A stretch of 32,743 bases of DNA from Acetobacterium woodii (GTDB lineage Bacteria > Bacillota > Clostridia > Eubacteriales > Eubacteriaceae): NCBI GenBank assembly GCA_016213825.1, contig JACQZP010000029.1, positions 1-32,743 of the forward strand, given 5' to 3'. The notes beneath the pieces are model-generated. The model ran no database searches and was not told the DNA's origin. It saw only the letters and a program-made list of their open reading frames with translations. Of the stretch, positions 1 through 7,604 are shown in pieces. The position numbers and the translations under genes were made by a program. How positions within the stretch are numbered: position 1 is the stretch's first letter; each line of letters begins with the position of its first letter.

Positions 1-110
1 AAATTGAGGATACAGAAAGCGGTCTGCTGATGATCTGGAAGAAGAACCCCAGGCCTATGGTTGCACGTCTCATCGAGCATGCAAAGAGCTTTTATATAGA
101 TTTAAAATAG
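1..110 (+). CDS. C-terminal end of a LysR-like regulator (partial)
   Basis: An open frame enters from the left edge (first full codon at 3) and stops at TAG 108-110, giving 35 residues. The stretch LLMIWKKNPRP followed by ARLIEHAKSF resembles the end of the effector-binding domain of LysR-family regulators, where a hydrophobic strand and a short Trp-Lys-Lys segment lead into the last helix. Only the tail is visible, so the family call rests on a short match. No terminator hairpin is evident just after the stop. Confidence 0.45.
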   Translation, partial: IEDTESGLLMIWKKNPRPMVARLIEHAKSFYIDLK

Positions 111-178
111 TGTGGTACAGTTGCGGCATTATTTATGTCATTCCATACAGTTATGTGTGACTTGTATGAGACTTACTC

Positions 179-517
179 ATCAACTTCAAGGTTATTTTTT
201 GGGGACTGCGCTGAAAATTTTCCACTATGTAAAAGCAGTATCATATGCATAGGAGGATGAGGAAAATAGTAAGCAATAACAGCAAATATTCTGAGGAAAT
301 GAGAGAACGAACTGCAAGACATATCATAGAAACAGGAAAATCTGCCACAAGCATGGCAGAGGAATTAGGAATCGATACGAACACGGTATGTCGTTGGGTA
401 AGAGATTATCGGAGAAAACATAATCTTCCCAGCTACGCCGAAAGCAAGGGTATAAAACGATCAGAGAATAAAGGCAAGAATATTTCCTGTGTAGATAAAA
501 AACTTTGATCAACTTCA
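179..517. repeat. 10-bp direct repeat ATCAACTTCA flanking an IS3 OrfA remnant
   Basis: ATCAACTTCA occurs at 179-188 and again at 508-517, bracketing the truncated OrfA; the second copy begins on the last base of the OrfA stop codon. IS3-family target duplications are normally 3-5 bp, so this is more likely a deletion scar or chance than a true target-site duplication. Confidence 0.4.
245..508 (+). pseudogene. Truncated IS3-family transposase OrfA remnant
   Basis: The 87-residue product begins with a Tnp helix-turn-helix: KYSEEMRERTARHIIETGK, then TSMAEELGIDTNTVCRWVRDY. This is the DNA-binding OrfA module of IS3-type transposases. Intact OrfA proteins continue into a leucine-zipper coiled coil and overlap an OrfB integrase by -1 frameshift. 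Here the reading degenerates after SYAESKGIKR and stops, with no OrfB (DDE) downstream. An AGGAGG sits at 251-256, inside the frame rather than before the ATG at 245, so the start is uncertain. It is probably nonfunctional. Confidence 0.75.
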
Positions 518-555
518 GCCTCGAAATTTGTCTAAGAACGCAAAAAATAATACAA

Positions 556-581
556 TTTAGCGTAAATGGCATTACGCTAAA
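556..581. repeat. 10-bp perfect inverted repeat
   Basis: Arms TTTAGCGTAA (556-565) and TTACGCTAAA (572-581) are perfect reverse complements around a 6-nt loop. No T-run follows on either strand, so this is not a standard terminator. It lies between the two transposase remnants and may belong to the end of one of them. Confidence 0.5.
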
Positions 582-627
582 AAGTATATTGTTAAATATT
601 GGTATTAGATCTAAAAAACTCAAGTAT

Positions 628-1103
628 TTATATTAAAAGGGAGTGAATCTTGCCCCAATCTTTTCTCTGTCCGGTCCATTTTTTGGTGATATCCATGGTT
701 GCCAGATACAGCATTTTAAAGAGACTGTCATCCGTTGGGTATAATGATTTTTGCTTCAATGTCCTGAGTCAGGGTATTTTTGTGTTTGGGCATCAATTGG
801 GGTTCAAACTCCCCATTCCGGTCTCTGAGAACGTCAATTTCCAGATCGCCCAGACTGGTATGGACCGTTTTCTTCGAATAACCGTTCCGGCTGTTCTCGG
901 TTTCCTTGTACTGATAAATCATAACGGGTATAGCCCAGTTCGTCATCCAATTCAGCAGTGAGACCGTCTTCCAGCACGTGTCGCATCATTTCCTTCATCA
1001 GTTCCTGAATATCATTTGGATCTTAGGTGGGATTCTCACTTAAAAAACTTTCCCCTAATTTCCGACGATTCTTTTCCTCGTTACTTTCGTTTCTTCTTGC
1101 CAT
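628..1103 (-). pseudogene. IS256/mutator-family transposase, internally deleted and frameshifted
   Basis: A start at 1103 is preceded by AGGAGG with 8-nt spacing. The N-terminus (MARRNESNEEKNRRKLGESF) meets an in-frame TAA near 1025. Family sequence resumes (ELDDELGYTRYD), then shifts frame near 915 into NSRNGYSKKTVHTSLGDLEI and TLTQDIEAKI. At about 735-745 the frame jumps directly to PTDDSLFKMLYLATMDITKK, which belongs near the C-terminus of IS256-type transposases, and ends at IHS followed by LLI and a stop. Most of the central DDE catalytic region is therefore missing. Full-length relatives are about 400 residues. The element is dead. Confidence 0.85.
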
Positions 1104-1168
1104 AATAAAAACCTCCTGGCTAATGTATTTATTCTACATCAACCACGAGGTTTACAAAATTTTTGACC

Positions 1169-1341
1169 TGTCTCTCTTATCCTGATATTATTGTTTATGT
1201 GCCAACCCTGACCATTTTTATGGGCAGTGTTCTCATGGGAGTACCGATTTCAGCAATGCTACCAAACTCCTATGTACTTTTTTACCATTCTTTTGTATCG
1301 GATTAATGCTACTTATGGTTTTCAGCGGTTTAATTTATTAA
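1169..1341 (+). pseudogene. Frameshifted C-terminal fragment of an integral membrane protein
   Basis: Reading + from 1169 gives a hydrophobic segment (YPDIIVYVPTLTIFMGSVLM, then GVPISAMLPNSYVLF). At the T-run 1278-1283 the frame changes and continues as LPFFCIGLMLLMVFSGLIY to a TAA at 1339-1341. Adding one T restores a single frame, so this looks like the tail of a transporter or permease broken by a homopolymer deletion. Its 5' part is missing where the IS256 remnant adjoins. I cannot name the family. Confidence 0.5.
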
Positions 1342-1752
1342 ACATTCGATGAAATGTGCCGGAATGCCTGTCAAAACTAAACAGGAAGTAGCATAACCAT
1401 CGATTTTTACCCCAAGCTTGAAAACTAACCTTTTATGTCTGATAACCGAAAGGGGCTTTTGCAAAATTGCGAATATGCAACGGTGCAAAAGCCCTTTTTA
1501 TTTGCGGTTAAGAAAGTAAGACTTCAAAATCTTACTGATTGTGATCGCATTAGTTCTGAGCGGGCAGTCAAGCAGATGGAAGTACATAAATTATGATGTG
1601 ATTTTTTTTCGCCATCGGCTGATGAGCTTTATTTCTTCTGACTGAAGCATACCGCAATATGGGACAATATCCTTTGCTATTTCGCCATTTCTGATACTAT
1701 ATAGTCGTTTCTAAACACAAACTGGTCTAAATTCTGAAACAAGCCGGACTTC
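1342..1752. other. Intergenic stretch without a supported gene
   Basis: Apart from the terminator-like hairpin at 1453-1494 I see no coding frame with recognisable composition or ribosome binding site on either strand. It separates the decayed mobile-element zone from the TetR gene, whose 3' end is at 1753. Confidence 0.5.
1453..1499 (+). terminator. Rho-independent terminator-like hairpin
   Basis: GGGCTTTTGCA (1453-1463) pairs with TGCAAAAGCCC (1484-1494) and is followed on the + strand by TTTTT. It would have terminated the broken membrane-protein gene that ends at 1341. Confidence 0.7.
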
Positions 1753-2319
1753 TCAAAGGGTCACTACAATAACCGAATGGATTCCACTTTTTACAAAGGA
1801 TTTAATATATTCTATATCACTATTTGTCACCTGATTTTGGTTCCTTAGTAAAGCCAGAAGTCCATTGATAATAAATATTGCAAGTACACGGAATATTCGA
1901 TATTGAGTTATGTCAATATTCCGACGATTCATTTCTTCCATAATCGCATTATCTATTTTTTCGGTAAAGTAACCGCTATTGGTATTAAAATGAACGATAT
2001 TATCAACTCGGCAATCTGATAATGACCAATACAAATTATCAATAAAACTATCTGGATCATCAAACAACTTTGGGAATTCAGCAAGGTTATTAATAATATA
2101 ATCGATGGTTTCTTTTTCAAGCTTCTTAATAAGGTCAAAAATAGTTTCATAATGAGCATAGAATGTTGATTTATTAATTTCTGCTCTTTGTGCCAGTTCG
2201 CGAACCGTTATTTTGCTTACCTCTTTTTCCTGGCTCAGTTGATGAAACGCTTTTCTGATTGCTTTCTCTGTTTTTATACTTCTCAAATCATTTTTATTCA
2301 TCTGTTTTGAGTTATCCAC
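1753..2319 (-). CDS. TetR/AcrR-family transcriptional regulator
   Basis: This 188-residue protein has an N-terminal TetR helix-turn-helix. After KTEKAIRKAFHQL come ITVRELAQRAEINKSTFYAHY, the recognition-helix region, and then an all-helical ligand domain typical of TetR proteins. The start is GTG at 2317-2319, preceded by GAAGGA with about 6-nt spacing; an internal ATG seven codons in is an alternative. It is divergent from the TMEM175-like/DUF4097-like unit, and a 23-bp palindrome lies between them, so a local repressor controlling its neighbours is the simplest reading. The ligand is unknown. The C-terminal half is hydrophobic (LAIFIINGLLALL), as expected for the dimer interface. Confidence 0.88.
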   Translation of the reverse strand: MDNSKQMNKNDLRSIKTEKAIRKAFHQLSQEKEVSKITVRELAQRAEINKSTFYAHYETIFDLIKKLEKETIDYIINNLAEFPKLFDDPDSFIDNLYWSLSDCRVDNIVHFNTNSGYFTEKIDNAIMEEMNRRNIDITQYRIFRVLAIFIINGLLALLRNQNQVTNSDIEYIKSFVKSGIHSVIVVTL

Positions 2320-2420
2320 ATTTTTCCTTCTTTCATTTTCGTTTATCCAACCAAATTATTAAAAAGTGTCGTTTACCCTACTATTCTCAGCTTAATTGAT
2401 GGTTGTAATGTTTTATTCCC

Positions 2421-2443
2421 TTTGTTAGTATAACCATAACAAA
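2421..2443. promoter_or_regulatory. Putative TetR operator in the divergent intergenic region
   Basis: TTTGTTA (2421-2427) and TAACAAA (2437-2443) form a 7-bp inverted repeat with a 9-nt centre, 23 bp overall. It lies between the GTG of the TetR gene and the start of the TMEM175-like gene. Size and placement suit a TetR dimer; binding is inferred. Confidence 0.5.
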
Positions 2444-2506
2444 TAATATATACAACAATTTTTGGTTATCAGACAGATGTTGTTTTGCAGAGAAAGGATG
2501 TTTCGA

Positions 2507-3349
2507 TTGTATAATTTCAACGATTTTAAATTAATTACAGAAAACAATCACAAAAGAATTACGACACTGTTTGATGCTATCATTGCAATTGCTATGACAA
2601 TGATGGCATTAGCGATCTCAGTCACAGGCTATCAAACCTTTGATATCCAAACACTACTGATGTTATTTGATAAAATCACGGTATATCTGATCAGTTTCAT
2701 AGCACTCGCCAGCATTTGGGGGATACATACTATTTTGTATTCTTCATTTATGACACTTGGCAGTCTTGGGAGCATTTTAATGAATATTGTATTAATGTTT
2801 TTGATCACAATCTTCCCAATACTGACGAAACTTATGTCCGAATTCCATCAAAATATCATGCTGCAATATATTTACGTTGGCTGCTTCTTAATAATGGAAT
2901 TAATAATGGGACTCTTTCTTCTTTTGGCCAAACGGCAAACTATTAATAGCCGCAAAATGCAGCTAGAAAAAGTAAGATACTTTATCGAATTAAAAAATAG
3001 TTTTCAGAAAGAGCCCTCCACTGATTTAGATATTATCCATAACAAACTGATATTGGCTGAGAAGTACTTTTTTAACAAAGAACTCTCAAATAGCTTATTT
3101 CAGGAACTATTGCTTACTTTACCTGAGCAGATACAAAAACAATATCATCAACAAAAATTACACAACAGGATGGCTTATTCAAAAGCATTATCGTTTTTAA
3201 TAACGATGTTTTTTGTTGTGACTACTTCCGTCGCGATATTAATTAAGAACCCCTTGTGGTGTTATTTCATTATTCTCATTGGAGGATTAAGCAGCATACT
3301 CAGCAATATTTTAATTAGTCAGTATTATAAAAAGAAAGGATCGATGTAA
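2507..3349 (+). CDS. TMEM175-like (DUF1211) integral membrane protein
   Basis: The N-terminal helix KRITTLFDAIIAIAMTMMAL aligns with the first helix of the TMEM175/DUF1211 potassium-channel family, whose hallmark is R...FSDGVFAIAxT. Here the Asp and the AIAxT core are kept but the FS is LF. Further hydrophobic helices follow (YLISFIALASIWGIHTILY; SILMNIVLMFLITIFPIL; YVGCFLIMELIMGLFLLL). Then come a hydrophilic segment of roughly 80 residues rich in Lys/Gln and two C-terminal helices. An upstream in-frame TTG lies at 2462 and an ATG at 2498. I prefer TTG 2507 because AAAGGA sits 8 nt before it. It is one base from the next gene, implying an operon. Ion selectivity cannot be judged from sequence. 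Confidence 0.65.
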   Translation: MYNFNDFKLITENNHKRITTLFDAIIAIAMTMMALAISVTGYQTFDIQTLLMLFDKITVYLISFIALASIWGIHTILYSSFMTLGSLGSILMNIVLMFLITIFPILTKLMSEFHQNIMLQYIYVGCFLIMELIMGLFLLLAKRQTINSRKMQLEKVRYFIELKNSFQKEPSTDLDIIHNKLILAEKYFFNKELSNSLFQELLLTLPEQIQKQYHQQKLHNRMAYSKALSFLITMFFVVTTSVAILIKNPLWCYFIILIGGLSSILSNILISQYYKKKGSM

Positions 3350-3350
3350 A

Positions 3351-4046
3351 ATGAAAATGAAATACATGGAATACAAAGCACGTGAGATTGATAAACTGGA
3401 AATAAATTGTCGTATTTATAACATCTGCGTTCTAAACTCCTTAAGTGACAAGATAGAAATCACCTGGTGCGATACGATTATGCGTACTCTTGATATTAAA
3501 CCAGAAGGTAACCAACTTAATATTACAGATCATGCTGCGATTGGAATTTATGGAACATTAGCTTTGATTGATTTAAAGAAAGATTCGCAGTTACTTATAA
3601 AAGTGCCTACAGACTTTAAGGGAAAACTGATTTTTCAAACCAAAGAAGACAAAATACGGCTCACCGATGTATCTATTTTAGGAAATATTGGAATCTCTTC
3701 AAATTCAGGAGAAATACTTTTAGAAAATGCAAATGCCAACCTTATCGATATCCGTGTTAATCATGGAAATATCAATTGCTATGCTGTGAATGTATCGGAT
3801 CTGTTGGATATATCATCAGAAAATGGAAAAATTGATTGTTTCATTAATAGTCCTGAAGAAAACTATACTGTATTTTGCCAAACCAGGAACCGTCGATGTA
3901 ATTATCCCGAAACAAGTGGTACCGGAGAACGAAAACTTCGAATTGTTTCAAAAATGAGTGCCATTAACATCCAATTCCAAGATGGTGTAATCGCTAGAAA
4001 ATCTTCGCAACGATACAATCGACATGGCTCTTTTAAAGACTGGTAA
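3351..4046 (+). CDS. DUF4097-like beta-solenoid protein
   Basis: The 231-residue protein has no signal peptide or membrane helix. It shows repeating short beta-strand units with Gly/Asn turns (GNIGISSNSGEILLENANAN; IDIRVNHGNINCYAVNVSDL; ISSENGKIDCF), the pattern of DUF4097/DUF4098 right-handed beta-helix proteins. It follows the TMEM175-like gene with a single intervening base, and AAAGGA precedes the ATG by 10 nt. In Firmicutes, DUF4097 proteins often sit with small regulators and membrane proteins in envelope-stress modules, so a partner role at the membrane is plausible but inferred. The C-terminus is basic and polar. Confidence 0.6.
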   Translation: MKMKYMEYKAREIDKLEINCRIYNICVLNSLSDKIEITWCDTIMRTLDIKPEGNQLNITDHAAIGIYGTLALIDLKKDSQLLIKVPTDFKGKLIFQTKEDKIRLTDVSILGNIGISSNSGEILLENANANLIDIRVNHGNINCYAVNVSDLLDISSENGKIDCFINSPEENYTVFCQTRNRRCNYPETSGTGERKLRIVSKMSAINIQFQDGVIARKSSQRYNRHGSFKDW

Positions 4047-4188
4047 AAATTTTTCACAATTTTAGTATCTATTGATAATTAATTATTGTAACGATATCCT
4101 AGATAAAATATCATTTGGTTTCAATATTTTTTAAGATAAACCTATGTTTTTTGCCATCGGTCGATCGTTTATTACGGCAATCATGCAG

Positions 4189-4228
4189 AGAGGCAGAAGT
4201 CTAAAAATTATTCTGCACTTCTGCCTCT
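4189..4228. repeat. 12-bp perfect hairpin between convergent genes
   Basis: AGAGGCAGAAGT (4189-4200) pairs with ACTTCTGCCTCT (4217-4228) around a 16-nt loop. It sits between the convergent ends of the DUF4097-like gene and the isomerase-like gene, so a bidirectional terminator is the likely role, although neither side has a strong T-run. Confidence 0.6.
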
Positions 4229-4287
4229 AGTATCAAAATTCATTTCATCTACCCCATCTTAACACTTAATAGGATAAGATCGATTGT

Positions 4288-5133
4288 TTATACATATTGG
4301 TTCATAAATTCAGCACTTTGCTGGAATGATTTTACTGGCGATTTTTCAACCCAGTTTTTGTGGGTTTCCAAAACTACTGCTGCCACGCTATTTTTCTTTG
4401 CTGTTTCAACCATTTCTACGAGATTCATATTTCCATATCCAAGCTCCATACTGTCTGACTTTAAAATAGAACCGGTTTTTCCTGTCACCCGAGCTCCCCG
4501 GTCATTGATATGATAAAGTTTCATTCGCTTTCCCAGTTTTTTCATCAATGCCAGTACATCCACGCCAGTTTCTGTTGGCCAGTAAGAATCAAATTCAAAG
4601 TTGACATATTCCTGATCCGTCTTTTCTATTAATAGATCAAATGCCGTCTTCCCCTGTGCCACTTTTCGAAACTCGCAGTTGTGATTATGATAAAGTAAGA
4701 AAATTCCGCCTTGTTTCAAAATTTCTCCCGCTCCATTTAGTTTTTCAGCTAATTCCAGCACTGCTGTTTTATCAGAATAGTCAAAATGATGCATCCCTGT
4801 TACCACCACGTAATTGGTGTGGAAAGACTTTGCTTCCTCTATGATTTCCTCAGGAGCCTTTAGAATACTTCCGAGATCTTCATGAATACTGACCACCTTA
4901 AGCCCTGATTCTGCTATCAATTGCTGCCAATCCAGGTTGCCGCTTTTACCCATGGGCATACCGGCAAGTCTAGTCACGATACGAATCGTCATTGGCATCT
5001 TCTTAATCATAAATCCACAAAGCTCTATTCCATCGTAGCCGGCTTCGATCATCAGCTTAATCGTTTCTTTGGCTTTTTTCTCGGTGCCTATCACGGTGCG
5101 CAGCTGAAATTGTTGTATTGCTTTTACTGTCAT
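4288..5133 (-). CDS. Sugar phosphate isomerase/epimerase-like TIM-barrel protein
   Basis: At 281 residues this matches the AP_endonuc_2 (xylose isomerase-like) TIM-barrel family. Visible motifs are AGYDGIELCG (31-40), H84 in VSIHED, YHNHNCEF (148-155, E154), FEFDSYW (D182), LYHINDRG (H208) and VVLETHKNW (E256). E154, D182, H208 and E256 are in the positions expected for the divalent-metal site of IolE/tagatose-epimerase-like members. The sugar substrate cannot be read from sequence. The ATG at 5131-5133 lacks a good Shine-Dalgarno of its own, and a tiny ORF with a strong one ends one base upstream (5135-5170). A dehydrogenase gene lies upstream on the same strand, about 120 bp away. Confidence 0.82.
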   Translation of the reverse strand: MTVKAIQQFQLRTVIGTEKKAKETIKLMIEAGYDGIELCGFMIKKMPMTIRIVTRLAGMPMGKSGNLDWQQLIAESGLKVVSIHEDLGSILKAPEEIIEEAKSFHTNYVVVTGMHHFDYSDKTAVLELAEKLNGAGEILKQGGIFLLYHNHNCEFRKVAQGKTAFDLLIEKTDQEYVNFEFDSYWPTETGVDVLALMKKLGKRMKLYHINDRGARVTGKTGSILKSDSMELGYGNMNLVEMVETAKKNSVAAVVLETHKNWVEKSPVKSFQQSAEFMNQYV

Positions 5134-5134
5134 G

Positions 5135-5170
5135 TTATCGCTTGAATAATATATCCATAAGATAAATCAT
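5135..5170 (-). CDS. Possible 11-residue leader peptide, translationally coupled
   Basis: Reading MIYLMDILFKR then TAA, this ORF follows AAGGGAG by 4 nt and stops one base before the ATG of the isomerase-like gene. The main gene has no good Shine-Dalgarno itself, so reinitiation after this mini-ORF is plausible. There is no protein-level evidence for it. Confidence 0.25.
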   Translation of the reverse strand: MIYLMDILFKR

Positions 5171-5256
5171 TCATCTCCCTTTATTTTTGGATTGTATTGC
5201 TAACAGTGTAAATATATTGTACATATTTATCAAGACCCTCAATCCGTTTTTAGTAT

Positions 5257-6054
5257 TTAATGTTCATAGGCTGTCATTACTTTATTCATCATGCTCATGG
5301 CAAAAATTGAACTGATTTTATATAACACATTCATGACATTACAATCTTTTCCAATATAAGTACGCAGTTTTTTCTTTTCCATCGACTTGATGATCAGTTC
5401 TGCCGCTTTTTCAGATGTTAATAGCATATTGGTTTTGCTGTTCTCAACTGATACACTATTGGGGATCTTTGAATTTCTCATGATATCCGTCGCAATCCCA
5501 CCGGGAATAACCACCGATACAGAGACATTTGTATCTTTTAATTCTGAAGACAATCCTTCTGTGAGTAGTTTTACTGCTGCTTTGGATGCACCATACACAC
5601 TTTGCCCGGGAACTGGTAAGAAGCCTCCCATACTTGAAACATTTACGATATGTGCTTCCGGACATTTCAGCAAGTGTGGCAAAAATGCTTTTACCATATA
5701 CAAAGTTCCGTAGAAATTGATATTCATTACACGTTCAATCCGTTCCATATCCAATTCATTCAATTCGACAAAAGGTTGAATGATACCTGCATTGTTGATG
5801 ATGCCGTCTACCTTCCCATGCTCTTGCATGACTGTTCTTGCAAATGCGAAAACAACTTCTTTATTTGATATATCAACCACATAGGTAAATAGTTTGTTTT
5901 TGTTTCCGGCAACTTTCATTGTTTCGTTTAATGCTTCCGGATTAATATCGACTGCTAGTACGGTCGCCCCTTTGTTAAGGAGCTGTAAAACCAACGCTCT
6001 TCCAACACCATTTCCACCACCGGTTACAACAATATTTTTTCCTTGTGCTTTCAT
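5257..6054 (-). CDS. Short-chain dehydrogenase/reductase (SDR)
   Basis: This is a classical SDR of 265 residues from my chosen start. It has the dinucleotide-binding TGGGNGVG (11-18), an acidic residue after the second strand (AVDINPE) favouring NAD, NNAG (87-90), and the catalytic S141, Y154 and K158 in VNVSSM and YGASKAA. The C-terminal 30 residues are hydrophobic (VLYKISSIFAMSMM), hinting at membrane association or a lipid-like substrate. An AAAGGAG is followed after 6 nt by ATG 6052-6054 and after 3 nt by ATG 6055-6057, so the longer upstream in-frame start at 6084 is unlikely. Substrate unknown. It runs in the same direction as the isomerase-like gene. Confidence 0.9.
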   Translation of the reverse strand: MKAQGKNIVVTGGGNGVGRALVLQLLNKGATVLAVDINPEALNETMKVAGNKNKLFTYVVDISNKEVVFAFARTVMQEHGKVDGIINNAGIIQPFVELNELDMERIERVMNINFYGTLYMVKAFLPHLLKCPEAHIVNVSSMGGFLPVPGQSVYGASKAAVKLLTEGLSSELKDTNVSVSVVIPGGIATDIMRNSKIPNSVSVENSKTNMLLTSEKAAELIIKSMEKKKLRTYIGKDCNVMNVLYKISSIFAMSMMNKVMTAYEH

Positions 6055-6136
6055 CATTTTCTCCTTTATATTGTGAATAATCATATTACTTAAAGTTACT
6101 TTTTAGCGCTCCTGAAAACTATTGCGATTTCATTTG

Positions 6137-6175
6137 AAAGGCGATGGCGGCTTTTATTTAAGTACCATCGCCTTT
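6137..6175 (-). terminator. Terminator hairpin after the exporter operon
   Basis: AAAGGCGATGG (6137-6147) pairs perfectly with CCATCGCCTTT (6165-6175). It lies just beyond the 3' end (6188) of the ATPase gene, the last gene of the minus-strand exporter operon, and before the separately expressed dehydrogenase. The T-run on the minus strand is short. Confidence 0.6.
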
Positions 6176-6187
6176 TCTTGAAAATAT

Positions 6188-7588
6188 TCAGTTTTCGTTT
6201 GCCATCAGAAACCGGACTGGCGATAAGGTCTCTTCATCATCCTCATCAGATAAGGTGGTTATACTGGTGCCACATTCCTTATCCACAACACAACGCACTT
6301 TGCTCAGTTCTTCTTCCATCAGAAAAGGGGAATGAGCAGTAATCATAATTTGATAATTTGACGAAAGCTTCCCGATCAGTCGCATCAGGTCTTTTTGAGC
6401 AATCGAATGAAGATTTAAACCTGGCTCATCCAATAAAAAAATATAAGGACTGGCTTTGGCTTCATTTACTTTTTCAATTGCACTAAACCAGACCCAAAAT
6501 GAGAAAAACCAGTTAAATCCTCGACTCCGGTTTTCTAACGGAAGCGATACCATCTTTTTTAGATTTTGAACGCGAATTTCCATAAAGGTCTCATAGGTTG
6601 TCGCAAGCTCCGCTTTTTTTCCTCCGATATAGCCGAGAAAGCTTTTTTTTCGGTCAACTTTTTTATGCTCTGTTTCTTCCCGGATGATTTCAAATTCAAT
6701 CCGCAAATTCTGGTTTGTTCGCCAGTATTTAAGTAGTTCTTTGGTCATGTTTGCCTGCGTAATTTCTATTTCCGACTTATAGGCTTCAAAATCCTGGGCA
6801 TTCAATACCTCATCCAGATCAATGTCTGCCAGTTTCAAAAACATCTTCGCCGTTTTTTCTGCTTCAGTCAGGTTTTCTTCTTTTAAAAGACGGTTCAAGG
6901 AAACTCTTGAAGGCAGCAAATGATAATCGCCATAATACATAAACTTGGGAATATTTGGCAGTAAATACTTTCTAAATACATATTCATTAATCGGATTTTC
7001 CCATTGCAGAATATTTTCAAAATACTGATCGAGATTTTCCAGTGAATTGATCTCCTCTGGTGATGTATCAGCGGACAGGTTTTTTATGAATTCCTGAAAG
7101 CCTTCCATATTTCTGATGTGTGCCAGTTTTTTTTGATACTTTAGAATATTCCCATCTACTTTTGAAGCATATGCCTCCCAAAAATCTTTTGGTTGGTATT
7201 CAAAAGCATTATTAATGATTTGATGTTTGCCAAGATAATTGGTGATTCGAGAAAACCCGATTCCTTCAACTGGTAGATGCATTTCGGATTCGATCGCTGC
7301 TGACAATTCCTCTGCTACATGATAATGGAGGGTTACCGCCAAGGGGGTACCTACGGCTTTATCAAGGTTTCTTTTTTTGATTCGCGGATAATCGAATGTC
7401 GGATTGTAAGCATATTTAGGATCACTGCTGTCAAAATAGTTGGCTTTAGCCAGGGCTTCCAGAACACTGGTTTTACCTGCTTCATTTTTCCCCATCAATA
7501 AAGTGACATCTTTTTCAATCTCAAAAGTCTGTTCAGTTTCAATGCATTTATACTGATGAATTGTTGCTCTTATTAAATTAATCCTCAT
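6188..7588 (-). CDS. AAA-family (OLD/RecF-like, SMC-type) ATPase without nuclease domain
   Basis: The 466-residue protein has a Walker A GKNEAGKT (33-40) preceded by a RecF/OLD-like N-terminus (INLIRATIHQYKCIE). A long helical insertion follows, then a Walker B FLLDEPGLNLHS (D387, E388) and a switch-type TAHSPFL (H419). This is the split ABC-type ATPase architecture of OLD/RecF/Rad50 relatives. After the ATPase core there are only about 45 more residues (acidic, DEDDEE), so the TOPRIM nuclease of true OLD proteins is absent. It starts 16 bp after the YhgE-like gene, apparently cotranscribed with an exporter, which is unusual. DNA repair, defence or an accessory exporter role are all possible. 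Confidence 0.8.
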   Translation of the reverse strand: MRINLIRATIHQYKCIETEQTFEIEKDVTLLMGKNEAGKTSVLEALAKANYFDSSDPKYAYNPTFDYPRIKKRNLDKAVGTPLAVTLHYHVAEELSAAIESEMHLPVEGIGFSRITNYLGKHQIINNAFEYQPKDFWEAYASKVDGNILKYQKKLAHIRNMEGFQEFIKNLSADTSPEEINSLENLDQYFENILQWENPINEYVFRKYLLPNIPKFMYYGDYHLLPSRVSLNRLLKEENLTEAEKTAKMFLKLADIDLDEVLNAQDFEAYKSEIEITQANMTKELLKYWRTNQNLRIEFEIIREETEHKKVDRKKSFLGYIGGKKAELATTYETFMEIRVQNLKKMVSLPLENRSRGFNWFFSFWVWFSAIEKVNEAKASPYIFLLDEPGLNLHSIAQKDLMRLIGKLSSNYQIMITAHSPFLMEEELSKVRCVVDKECGTSITTLSDEDDEETLSPVRFLMANEN

Positions 7589-7604
7589 TTTTTTACAGCC
7601 TTTC

